Shown here: positions 48,310 through 55,735 of the stretch, piece after piece
Numbering within the stretch: position 1 is the first letter of the stretch
Layout: every line of letters begins with the position of its first letter
Assembly: GCF_003967535.1 (NCBI RefSeq)
Contig: NZ_BIFR01000001.1
Coordinates: forward strand, 921,493 to 985,492
From: Tengunoibacter tsumagoiensis
GTDB lineage: Bacteria > Chloroflexota > Ktedonobacteria > Ktedonobacterales > Ktedonobacteraceae
DNA length: 64,000 nt
Direction: 5' to 3'
Made by a program: the position numbers and the translations under genes
The notes under the pieces: model-generated
Databases searched by the model: none
What the model was told of the DNA's origin: nothing
What the model saw: the letters and a program-made list of their open reading frames with translations, nothing else

Positions 48310-48633
48310 ACGTTGTTGATGCATGCCAGTTTGTTCTGACCGATCGACGTGGTTATTATATGTTAACCCCAAATAATTGTCAAGCGTTTTTAAACGAGAT
48401 TTTTTCGACTCTGCAAAATCCAAATTTTGCTCTCAATTTTGCTCTCAATCGCCTCTCAATAGCAGGATTGGCTCGCTCTAGAGATAAAAATGGTTATCAA
48501 AAGCATTGCGTCCTGCTTAAATTGCTGGTATAATCTCCATCGTTGGAGAAATTCATAATCCTCATGCGGGTTTTTTTCCGCTACCCATGTGGAAGTTTAC
48601 AGTCTGGATTTTAGGAATTAAGAGGTAGCTTTT
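48310..48633. other. divergent region upstream of the tRNA-tuf operon
   Basis: 324 bases, no gene. It holds the tRNA-Tyr promoter on the minus strand and, nearer 48590, the start region of the rightward unit. The rest is A/T rich with no repeat. Confidence 0.55.
48355..48383 (-). promoter_or_regulatory. consensus promoter of the tRNA-Tyr/Thr-tuf operon
   Basis: On the minus strand TTGACA (48383-48378) and TATAAT (48360-48355) are exactly 17 bases apart, a perfect sigma-70-type match 46 bases ahead of tRNA-Tyr. Confidence 0.92.
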
Positions 48634-48858
48634 ATGGCGACGAATTGTGACTTCAGCCGTTCTTCCTTGCTGAACGAGCATTACCAGCGTGAAATGGAAC
48701 TCATTGCGGTTGCCCTTCAAGAAGAGAGCCAGGACGAACGTGAAGAGCGTCTCAGTCTCGTTGCACAAGCCTGGTCTCTGACAACTGCCTGCTTCCAATC
48801 TCAGGTTGAGACCAGCGAAGTGCCTGCTTTGACGTCCGTTGCGTATGCGCGTCCGTAG
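48634..48858 (+). CDS. small hypothetical protein upstream of the toxin-like gene
   Basis: 74 residues, acidic, helical (NEHYQREMELIAVALQEESQ), no family recognised. It has the size and position of an antitoxin for the MazF-like gene 29 bases downstream, but no DNA-binding motif is evident, so this is only a suggestion. A GAGGTAG site precedes the ATG. Confidence 0.55.
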   Translation: MATNCDFSRSSLLNEHYQREMELIAVALQEESQDEREERLSLVAQAWSLTTACFQSQVETSEVPALTSVAYARP

Positions 48859-48887
48859 TACGCTACTAGTAGATCTGTAAAAAAACC

Positions 48888-49319
48888 ATGCCTCATCCAC
48901 CTGAACTTGCACCGGATGCTCTCACTTATCAAACACCTGTGCAGTTTGGCATGGTGTATTGGGTGAATTTCGGGTATCCCTCTCTTCCTCCAGGTATCGA
49001 AGAGAAGCGCATCCTCGATTGGCATCCGGCACTTGTTGTTTCGGGGGAGCCTTTCTGTCGCCATGCGGGGGCAGTGAATGTGGTGGCTCTCACGTCATAT
49101 CGTGGCAAACTTCGTCCCTATCACCATCTTTTGCTCAAACGGGATTATCCGTTACTTGATACGGATAGTCTGGTGAAGACAGAGTTGATGTATCCTATCT
49201 TGCGCAGTCTCCTGGCCGATCAATATGCCATCTGCCGCTTGAATGATGCTGATCTGCGATCGATTATAGGGAAGGTTGCTAATAGTCTGGCAATTACGAT
49301 GTTCTATTCTCTCCATTAG
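48888..49319 (+). CDS. MazF/PemK-like protein
   Basis: 143 residues. The pattern GMVYWVNFG (21-29), HPALVVS (46-52), VVALTS (65-70), LLDTDSLVKTELMYPI and a C-terminal LNDADLRSIIGKVANSLA follow the PemK/MazF endoribonuclease fold. MazF proteins cut single-stranded RNA. The usual arginine of the RRPALV motif is replaced (WHPALV, His46), while Thr69-Ser70 is kept, so activity is uncertain. It is 12 bases upstream of selA and 29 after a small ORF, forming a compact three-gene set. Confidence 0.65.
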   Translation: MPHPPELAPDALTYQTPVQFGMVYWVNFGYPSLPPGIEEKRILDWHPALVVSGEPFCRHAGAVNVVALTSYRGKLRPYHHLLLKRDYPLLDTDSLVKTELMYPILRSLLADQYAICRLNDADLRSIIGKVANSLAITMFYSLH

Positions 49320-49331
49320 TGAGGCCATTTT

Positions 49332-50720
49332 ATGCCAGGTGATCTCTCTCAGCTTCGCTTACTTCCTTCAATGACTCAACTCCTGCAATCCTCTAGCGCT
49401 CAACAACTCTCTGCTCGCTTCTCTCATGCTTTGACGGTACGTGCTTTACGCACAACTCTAGAGCAGGCTCGTGAAGAGATTCAAGCCGGAGCGATCTGTC
49501 CCTCTATCGATGAGCTGTTGACAGATGCTCAGCTTTCTCTTGAGCGTGAGCAGCTTTCCCATCTTCGCCCACTGATTAATGCGACTGGTGTCATCATTAA
49601 TACCAATCTTGGTCGAGCTCCCTTGAGCTCGGATGCTCTTCATGCTATCCAGCAGGTTGCATCAGGCTATAGCAATCTGGAGTATGAGCTGGAGGCTGGC
49701 GAGCGCGGGTCCCGTCATGTCCATGTGCAGGCTCTACTGCGTGAGCTGACGGGTGCTGAGGCTGCGCTGGTAACGAATAATAATGCAGCTGCTGTGCTAT
49801 TGGGCCTGAGCGCTCTGGCTTCTGGACGTGAGGTGGTTATCTCACGCGGGCAACTGGTTGAGATTGGCGGAGGCTTCCGCGTTCCTGATGTGATGCGCCA
49901 GAGTGGTTGCCAGCTTGTTGAGGTAGGAACGACGAATCGCACACGCATCTCCGATTATGAGCAGGCGTTTACCGAACGAACGGCTCTCTTCTTATCAGTT
50001 CACCCCAGCAATTTTCTGATCAGTGGCTTTACTGAGTCAACATCTATTTATGCGCTCTCTGAACTTGCACATAAGCGGGGTCTGCTGGTAATGGATGATC
50101 TTGGAAGTGGGTGTCTGCTGGATTGTGAGAAGTATGGTCTGATGCACGAGCCAACTCCTCAGGAGAGTCTGGCACAGGGGGCTGATCTGGTCTGTTTCTC
50201 TGGCGATAAGCTCCTGGGGGGTCCGCAGGCTGGTATTCTCGTGGGAAAGGCTGATGTGATTGCGCGGCTGGCTAAACATCCCTTGATGCGGGCTGTGCGT
50301 ATCGATAAGATGACGCTGGCTGCGCTGGAGATGACCTTGCGGCATTATCAAAGAGGACAGGTCGAGACGCATATTCCCATCTGGCGTATGATTGCAGCTC
50401 AGCCCGAACAGATTGCTGTTCGGGCCAGCCAATGGATGGAGCGCTTGCGCGCTGAAGGAATAACCGCTCGCGTGCAACAGGGCGAATCAACGATTGGCGG
50501 CGGATCGCTCCCTGGTGAGACTCTGCCAACCAGCCTCCTGGCCCTGGACGCTGCGAACTTACCGGTCTCATTAAATGAGATCTCTGCCCGACTGCGCCGG
50601 AGAGCTACGCCCATCATTGCTCGCATCCTGCGCGACACACTCTTGCTTGATCCCAGAACAGTCTTTGAGGAGCATGACACCACAGTAGTGCAAGGATTAT
50701 CGGAGAGCCTTTCACATTAA
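49332..50720 (+). CDS. selA: L-seryl-tRNA(Sec) selenium transferase
   Basis: 462 residues, the full SelA length. Motifs: LINATGVIINTNLGRAPLS, VEVGTTNRTRISDYE, and FSGDKLLGGPQAGILVG with the PLP lysine at 293. It converts seryl-tRNA(Sec) to selenocysteinyl-tRNA using selenophosphate. selB, selD and tRNA-Sec are not in this window. If they are absent from the genome the protein might be a PLP paralogue, though length and motifs argue for genuine SelA. Confidence 0.93.
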   Translation: MPGDLSQLRLLPSMTQLLQSSSAQQLSARFSHALTVRALRTTLEQAREEIQAGAICPSIDELLTDAQLSLEREQLSHLRPLINATGVIINTNLGRAPLSSDALHAIQQVASGYSNLEYELEAGERGSRHVHVQALLRELTGAEAALVTNNNAAAVLLGLSALASGREVVISRGQLVEIGGGFRVPDVMRQSGCQLVEVGTTNRTRISDYEQAFTERTALFLSVHPSNFLISGFTESTSIYALSELAHKRGLLVMDDLGSGCLLDCEKYGLMHEPTPQESLAQGADLVCFSGDKLLGGPQAGILVGKADVIARLAKHPLMRAVRIDKMTLAALEMTLRHYQRGQVETHIPIWRMIAAQPEQIAVRASQWMERLRAEGITARVQQGESTIGGGSLPGETLPTSLLALDAANLPVSLNEISARLRRRATPIIARILRDTLLLDPRTVFEEHDTTVVQGLSESLSH

Positions 50721-50775
50721 CCCCTCTATATCTGGCCCTGCCTTCTTACGAACTACCACTTATTGCATCCCAAAA

Positions 50776-50787
50776 GCGATTTATCGC
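50776..50787. repeat. short palindrome flanking repeat family 2
   Basis: GCGATTTATCGC, repeated at 51002 and (with one extra T) at 51239, always about 15-20 bases before a left inverted-repeat end. Confidence 0.6.
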
Positions 50788-50793
50788 AAAACC

Positions 50794-50971
50794 GGGGAGG
50801 GCCCATCATTCATGATGGCCGTTGTGGCCCATTCCACCTAATTTGCCCCTTCTGATCACCGTAAGGGATCTCAACGGTTATGGTCTCGCTCTTTATGCGC
50901 ATGCCATTATGAAGGGCTTGGCGAATCACTCCGAAAAGGTCCGCGGCCATCATGAATGATGGGCCCTCCCC
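50794..50971. repeat. inverted-repeat element family 2, copy 1
   Basis: 178 nt bounded by perfect 28-nt inverted repeats (50794-50821 and 50944-50971). The ends begin GGGGAGGGCCCATCATTCAT. The interior has no coding sequence. This is the form of a MITE-like non-autonomous element. Confidence 0.92.
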
Positions 50972-51019
50972 CCTCATGCAATAAATTGCCCTTTTTTACG
51001 AGCGATTTATCGCAAAAAC

Positions 51020-51209
51020 ACGTAGGGCCCATCGTTCATGATGGCCGTGGTGACCCGCTCCGCCTAAGTTGCCCCTTCTGATCACCTTTATGATCACCGT
51101 AAGGGATCTCAACGGTTATGGTCTCGCTCTTTATGCGCATGCCATTATGAAGGGCGTGGCGAATCACTCCGAAAAGGTCCGCGGCCATCATGAATGATGG
51201 GCCCTCCCC
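51020..51209. repeat. inverted-repeat element family 2, copy 2
   Basis: About 190 nt; over 140 nt nearly identical to copy 1, apart from a 12-nt insertion created by a short duplication near 51086. The left end is slightly degenerate, the right end perfect (51182-51209). Confidence 0.9.
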
Positions 51210-51257
51210 CCTCATGCAATAAATTGCCCTTTTTACGAGCGATTTTATCGCAAAACC

Positions 51258-51433
51258 GAGGAGAGCCCATCATTCATGATGGCCGTTGTGACCCATTCCA
51301 CCCTGTTCCTCCTGTGACCTCCACGGAGCCATTTCCACCTAATTGCCCCTTTATGACCCCCTGATGCCTCTCAACGGCTCTGACCTCTAATTGCGTTCTT
51401 AAGTACGCACCAGCCATCATGAATGATGATCGT
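51258..51433. repeat. inverted-repeat element family 2, diverged copy 3
   Basis: Left end (51258-51285) and right end (CATCATGAATGATG near 51416) kept, interior diverged. It ends 2 bases from the rsgA stop codon. Confidence 0.75.
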
Positions 51434-51434
51434 G

Positions 51435-52487
51435 TTAGCGTTCCTCTCCCTCATAGATGCGAACATAACTGCGATGCCGGCGTGGATCGATCAACTGCTC
51501 ATCAACGGCTTTAATGATTGCACAGCCCTCTTCATCGAGATGGGCGCAGTCGGAATAGAAGCATTTTCCCAGATGTGGGCGAAACTCGACAAAGCAGGCT
51601 GCAAGCTCTTCAGGAGCAATATCCCAGGCGGCCAGAGCGCGAATACCGGCTGAATCGGCTAACCAACCACCGCCAGAGAGAGGGTAGAGCTGTGAGCCAC
51701 GTGTCGTATGGCGACCTTTGCCAGTACTATCGCTCACCAGACCAGTCTGAATAGCCATGCCAGGCTCAATAGCATTGACCAGCGAAGACTTCCCCACGCC
51801 CGAAGGACCAGTGAAGAGAGTGGTATGATTTTTTAAAGACTCGCGTAGCTCATCAATACCCTGGTTCAACTGCGTACTGGTCCAGATGATCCGATAGCCA
51901 ATGTTACTGTAGATAGCGGCCTCATCTTCTACGCGTTCGTCATGGGGGAGATCTGCCTTGTTAATACAGATTAGCGTAGACAATTGAGCTGATTCGCAGA
52001 TGGCCAGATAGCGGTCCAGGAGGCCAAAGTGAGGATCGGGTTGAGCTGTAGCAAAGACCATTACCACCTGGTCCAGATTGGCGAGCAGTGTCTGTTTGAT
52101 AACCTTCCTGGCATTAGAGCCAGCATCCTGTCGCGAGAGCTCACTCTGGCGTGGTAGGATCTCCTCAATGAGGCCTGTTGCATCATCTAAGCGGCGAATC
52201 TTGACGTAATCACCAACGGAGAGGCGAGTTGGAAGTGGATTCTCACTGCTATCACGCTTCTCGATCTTTTCTGCCCGTTGAGCTGTCGAGCCGATCATCC
52301 GAGGTGGAGTTGAGCGACCCTTAGCAGGGATCGATTTAGAAGATTTAGCCTGAGCAAAGGCTTTTTTCAGTTTTCCGCGTAAAGTACAGCGTAGAATGCC
52401 ATCATCGGTATGCACATCATAGATGCCATGTGCGCCATTGAGGACCATCCCTGTCAGGATGGCAGGCTGGGCCGGGTCATTAATCAA
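51435..52487 (-). CDS. rsgA: ribosome small subunit GTPase RsgA
   Basis: 350 residues, the family length, from a TTG at 52487 with a GGAGGG site 7 bases upstream. The frame stays open to 52736, but that part is not conserved. OB fold first (GMVLNGAHGIYDVHTDDG), then a circularly permuted GTPase: G4 NKAD, G1 GPSGVGKSS and G3 DSAG. A zinc site (Cys-x5-Cys-x-His-x5-Cys near CFYSDCAHLDEEGC) follows. It releases factors from nearly mature 30S subunits in a GTP-dependent way. Confidence 0.94.
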   Translation of the reverse strand: MINDPAQPAILTGMVLNGAHGIYDVHTDDGILRCTLRGKLKKAFAQAKSSKSIPAKGRSTPPRMIGSTAQRAEKIEKRDSSENPLPTRLSVGDYVKIRRLDDATGLIEEILPRQSELSRQDAGSNARKVIKQTLLANLDQVVMVFATAQPDPHFGLLDRYLAICESAQLSTLICINKADLPHDERVEDEAAIYSNIGYRIIWTSTQLNQGIDELRESLKNHTTLFTGPSGVGKSSLVNAIEPGMAIQTGLVSDSTGKGRHTTRGSQLYPLSGGGWLADSAGIRALAAWDIAPEELAACFVEFRPHLGKCFYSDCAHLDEEGCAIIKAVDEQLIDPRRHRSYVRIYEGEER

Positions 52488-52858
52488 GCGTTTTCCCTCC
52501 ACAGAGAATAAAAAAACACGGTATGAACAATCAGAATGTGAGCTGTCTACCGTGAGGGGAGGGTGATGGGTTCGCGAATCAATGCAGGTCTGGCCAGTGG
52601 ATCGGTTTATAAAGAGCGCGGACCTGGCTAGAAAGCGTTCGCCCTTGACCCTCAAACAAGGCAGACAAGGTGCATGCAGGCACAGTGGATGAAGAAGTTC
52701 TTTTGCCCATAAGACTGCACCTCCTTCACTGGACAAGCCAGAATTTGAATAAACAGTATCCTGGTGAGAGCATACAAGAAGACACCCATCTTTGTCAATG
52801 AGCCATGAGAGGGCCTGGGGGAGTTTAAAGGGTCATATGATTTCTGATCATAAACGTC

Positions 52859-52887
52859 TTGACAAAAGATAAATATTGTTGTATTCT
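52859..52887 (+). promoter_or_regulatory. promoter of the triple tRNA-fMet operon
   Basis: TTGACA (52859-52864) and TATTCT (52882-52887) separated by 17 bases, 12 bases ahead of the first tRNA. Confidence 0.88.
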
Positions 52888-52899
52888 AGGAAACGTTGA

Positions 52900-52975
52900 C
52901 GCGGGGTGGAGCAGTGGTTAGCTCGTTGGGCTCATAACCCAAAGGCCGGAGGTTCGAATCCTTCCCCCGCTACCA
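52900..52975 (+). tRNA. initiator tRNA-fMet (CAT), copy 1
   Basis: 76 nt with encoded CCA. Initiator features: a non-Watson-Crick first pair (C1 against U72) and a run of three G-C pairs in the anticodon stem (TTGGG-CTCATAA-CCCAA). It differs from copies 2 and 3 in the acceptor, anticodon, variable and T regions. Confidence 0.95.
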
Positions 52976-53014
52976 GGTATCTTTACTGATACCTTTGCTT
53001 CTAGCAATTCTTGA

Positions 53015-53090
53015 CGCGGGATAGAGCAGTGGTTAGCTCGTCGGGCTCATAACCCGGAGGTCGCAGGTTCGAATCCTGTTCCCGCTACCA
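53015..53090 (+). tRNA. initiator tRNA-fMet (CAT), copy 2
   Basis: 76 nt, CCA encoded, C1 against U72, anticodon arm TCGGG-CTCATAA-CCCGG. Identical to copy 3. Confidence 0.96.
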
Positions 53091-53128
53091 GGTGTCTTCA
53101 TTGATACCTTGCCTTTAGCACCCCTTGA

Positions 53129-53204
53129 CGCGGGATAGAGCAGTGGTTAGCTCGTCGGGCTCATAACCCGGAGGTCGCAGGTTCGAATCCTGTTCCCGCT
53201 ACCA
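53129..53204 (+). tRNA. initiator tRNA-fMet (CAT), copy 3
   Basis: 76 nt, identical to copy 2 throughout. The spacers between copies are also related (TTGATACCTT and similar), which points to tandem duplication. Confidence 0.96.
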
Positions 53205-53209
53205 GATAC

Positions 53210-53243
53210 AGTCCCTCCTACTTAAGTGTGGGAGGGACTTTTT
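53210..53243 (+). terminator. terminator of the tRNA-fMet operon
   Basis: Stem AGTCCCTCC with GGGAGGGACT around an 11-nt loop, followed by five T residues. Confidence 0.92.
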
Positions 53244-53310
53244 GATCTCCTCAAAAGACCTTTACAGGCGCTTCAAACCCCTCATATTAGCTAAAAAGAT
53301 CTTGAGCAGT

Positions 53311-53715
53311 CTATCCTTCTTCTGTGAGATAGGCATCGGCCTCAATCTCAATTAACCATTCGGGGTCAGCAAAGCGCGAGACTTGCATCACTGTTGTCAC
53401 TGGCAGAACCTCGCCAAAGAACTTGCCATGAATCAATCCGACGGGCCCCCAATCTTCAATATTAGTTAAGAGGATACGTGTCCGTACCACTGTATCAAGC
53501 GATGCTCCCAACTCTGCAAGCGAATTGCGAATAATCTCCAGACAGCGCTCTGCCTGGGCTGCTGCATTGCCGATTCCAACAATCTGACCATCGACGCCAA
53601 TCGGTGCAGTTCCTCCAACGACAACGAGCGGTCCCACACGGACTGCCCTGGTAACCCCCAGAATCGGTTCGTAAGGTGATCCTGAAGAGATATGGCGGCG
53701 TACATGTTCTGGCAT
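53311..53715 (-). CDS. Rid (YjgF/YER057c) family protein
   Basis: 134 residues of the Rid family (VVVGGTAPIGVDGQIVGIGN, TRILLTNIEDW, WLIEIEADAYL). RidA members hydrolyse reactive enamines and imines using a conserved arginine in a P-x-R-S-x-V motif. Here that segment reads LPVTTVMQV, so the arginine is missing. The protein probably belongs to another Rid subfamily with a different or binding-only role. Monocistronic, transcribed toward the tRNA operon. Confidence 0.85.
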   Translation of the reverse strand: MPEHVRRHISSGSPYEPILGVTRAVRVGPLVVVGGTAPIGVDGQIVGIGNAAAQAERCLEIIRNSLAELGASLDTVVRTRILLTNIEDWGPVGLIHGKFFGEVLPVTTVMQVSRFADPEWLIEIEADAYLTEEG

Positions 53716-54205
53716 AACATCTCCTTCTGCTTAAGTGACTCTGGTCCACTGTACAAATATTTTTATAGCCATGTCAAGGCAGAACAGCTTTCTGAATAAT
53801 TGTGAGTGGAAGTAATCAAGATATCATCACTTGATGATATTTATGATATTTTAATAATAATAGCTTTATTTTAGATGGAAACGTCTGTATAATACAAAGC
53901 AAGGTTATGCATCACAACCTTCTGAGGCTAGAGGATAAAGCAGGGTTTTCTAGCCTCATATTTCTTTGTACCAATCGGTGGTATCGGTCAGGTCCATGGC
54001 CCCTAAAATCTGGTGAACCTTTGCTTCGTTCGCTCATGGAGTTACCAGCGGGCTTCACTTCGGCGGAGCAGTCCTTGAGTAAAATTTGATAAGGGGGCAG
54101 AAAAATCCCTGAAAGGTATTGCAAAGATTGGCTGTCTATGGTATTATGTGTCCCGTGAGTGAGAGGACCTTCCCCTGAGGAGAGGTCGGATCGCTCAGTG
54201 CAGAT
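53716..54205. other. non-coding region before the second tRNA, possible small RNA
   Basis: 490 bases, no gene. A TATAAT box (53888-53893) precedes two hairpins: AAGGTT/AACCTT at about 53901-53921, and GAGGCTAGA (53924-53932) with TCTAGCCTC (53949-53957), then a T-rich stretch. A short transcript is possible. Confidence 0.4.
54119..54147 (+). promoter_or_regulatory. promoter of the second CAT tRNA
   Basis: TTGCAA (54119-54124) and TATTAT (54142-54147) with 17-base spacing, 58 bases before the tRNA. Confidence 0.75.
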
Positions 54206-54281
54206 GGCGGTATAGCTCAGTCGGTAGAGCAAGGGACTCATAAGCCCTGTGTCGCAGGTTCGATTCCTGCTGCCGCTACCA
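54206..54281 (+). tRNA. tRNA with CAT anticodon (elongator Met or Ile2)
   Basis: 76 nt, CCA encoded. Acceptor GGCGGTA/TGCCGCT, anticodon arm AGGGA-CTCATAA-GCCCT with an A31-G39 mismatch, T arm GCAGG-TTCGATT-CCTGC. It lacks the initiator features. Met elongator and lysidine-modified Ile2 cannot be told apart with certainty. Confidence 0.9.
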
Positions 54282-54285
54282 ATAA

Positions 54286-54325
54286 CCCTCGGTTCGCTTT
54301 TCAGGCGGGCCGGGGGCTTTTTTTG
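54286..54325 (+). terminator. terminator after the tRNA
   Basis: Stem CCCTCGG (54286-54292) with CCGGGGG (54310-54316), then C and seven T residues. Confidence 0.88.
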
Positions 54326-54525
54326 TTGCCCCTCTTGATTGCAACTTCACAATGGCACATGCATACTCTGCGATCAATTCTGTCAGTCTCATATTCACGA
54401 AGTGATGCCAAAATGTGATCAATATTTTGCAAAATAAGTATTAGACATATCAACTTATGGCAAGTATACTGCTTATGCAGACAGAATTGCCTGTGTTATT
54501 ATTCTATCGCCGTTAGGGGGCAAGG

Positions 54526-55188
54526 ATGACGAAAGCTATTTATTCTTCGTTATCAGATGTTGACACTTCTCTCGTTCCCTCCGCTCGCCCAAACGTGTGG
54601 AGCCTCTTTCTTGTCTGGTCTCGGATCGGACTACAATCGTTCGGGGGTGGGTCTGCGACGATTCTTCTGATCAGGCGCGAGTTTATTGAGCGTTATAAGT
54701 GGCTTACCGAAGAGGAGTATAGTCTCTATTGGAGCCTGTGCCAGCTCTCGCCTGGTATTATTCTGGTCGCCATGACCATTCTTATTGGACGGAAGTTACG
54801 TGGATGGTCCGGTATTCTGATCTCACTTGCAGGATTATTATTGCCAAGCTCAATCGTGACCTGTCTGTTCAGTGCAGGCTTTGAATTGATCCAGATGCTC
54901 TCACCTGTCCAGGCTATGTTGCGCGGCCTGCTCCCTGCGACAGCCGGACTGATGTTGACTATCTCTCTGCAATTTGCGCTCCCTTCACTTAAGCAGGCGT
55001 GGAAGAGTGGACAACAGGTTCTACGGTTAGCCGAATGTATGGTCATCATATCTGGAAGCGTCTTAGCAGTAACATACTGGCATGTGGAGATCATCAATGT
55101 TGTGCTGGGCGCTATCGTCATCAGCCTGGGTATCTTCTATCCTTGGCAGAGGCGTCTGGAGGGACTGGGAACGCGGGGTGAGGCATGA
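54526..55188 (+). CDS. chromate transporter, first half-size subunit
   Basis: 220 residues, one half of a ChrA-type carrier (family signature FGGGSATILLIRREFIE, then LSPGIILVAMTILIG). Five to six membrane segments. In this short-chain form two half-size proteins are encoded side by side and act together, exporting chromate or a related oxyanion; the physiological substrate is unproven. The stop overlaps the next start by 4 bases (ATGA). Confidence 0.88.
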   Translation: MTKAIYSSLSDVDTSLVPSARPNVWSLFLVWSRIGLQSFGGGSATILLIRREFIERYKWLTEEEYSLYWSLCQLSPGIILVAMTILIGRKLRGWSGILISLAGLLLPSSIVTCLFSAGFELIQMLSPVQAMLRGLLPATAGLMLTISLQFALPSLKQAWKSGQQVLRLAECMVIISGSVLAVTYWHVEIINVVLGAIVISLGIFYPWQRRLEGLGTRGEA

Positions 55189-55700
55189 AGCTGTTCTTTT
55201 ACTTTCTCCTATTCTTAAAGGCATCGGCCTTCTCCTTTGGCGGAATGAGTAATCTGGCAAGTTTGCAACGTGACCTGCCACCTTTGCATTGGGCACAGAC
55301 CAGCGACTTTGGGAAAGCCGTGGCGATTGGGCAGACTAGCCCCGGGCCCAATGGGTTATGGGCTGTGAGCCTGGGCTATTTGACGTACAGCATACCGGGC
55401 GCAGCGCTGGCACTGCTGGCTGTGACTACGCCACCCTTTCTCATTCTGCCGCTTCAGGCATTCTACTATCGGCTGCAAGATCAGCCCTGGGTTGAGGCCC
55501 TGCTACGAAGCCTGGCCCTGGTCTCAGTTGGATTGCTGCTCAGCTCGGCCTGGGCCATCCTGGCAAGTACACTGCAAGATCCCTGGAGCATACCGATCTG
55601 CCTGATCGCCTGTGGATTGTGTGTAAGTAAACGTCTTGGCGCACTCTGGTTGATCCTTCTGGCGGCAGGTGCGGGCCTGCTGCTCTATGGTCTGCATTAA
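55185..55700 (+). CDS. chromate transporter, second half-size subunit
   Basis: 171 residues, the partner half (FSFGGMSNLASLQRDLPP, then GQTSPGPNGLWAVSLGYL). The two proteins are probably inserted in opposite orientation as in other paired ChrA systems. Translational coupling with the first half through the ATGA overlap. A leucine biosynthesis pair begins 35 bases later, possibly on the same transcript. Confidence 0.87.
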   Translation: MKLFFYFLLFLKASAFSFGGMSNLASLQRDLPPLHWAQTSDFGKAVAIGQTSPGPNGLWAVSLGYLTYSIPGAALALLAVTTPPFLILPLQAFYYRLQDQPWVEALLRSLALVSVGLLLSSAWAILASTLQDPWSIPICLIACGLCVSKRLGALWLILLAAGAGLLLYGLH

Positions 55701-55735
55701 AGACTCTCGATATTAAACAACAAAGGATGATATGA

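Noticed and set aside
52488..52736. N-terminal extension of rsgA
   Set aside because: Not conserved, rich in Cys and Leu, and the TTG at 52487 has a good ribosome site and gives the family length.
52900..53204. Regularly spaced repeats that could suggest a CRISPR array
   Set aside because: They are three tRNA genes with full cloverleafs, and the spacers are similar to one another.
53912..54241. 109-residue frame on the minus strand across the tRNA promoter
   Set aside because: Overlaps the tRNA and its promoter, with no coding character.
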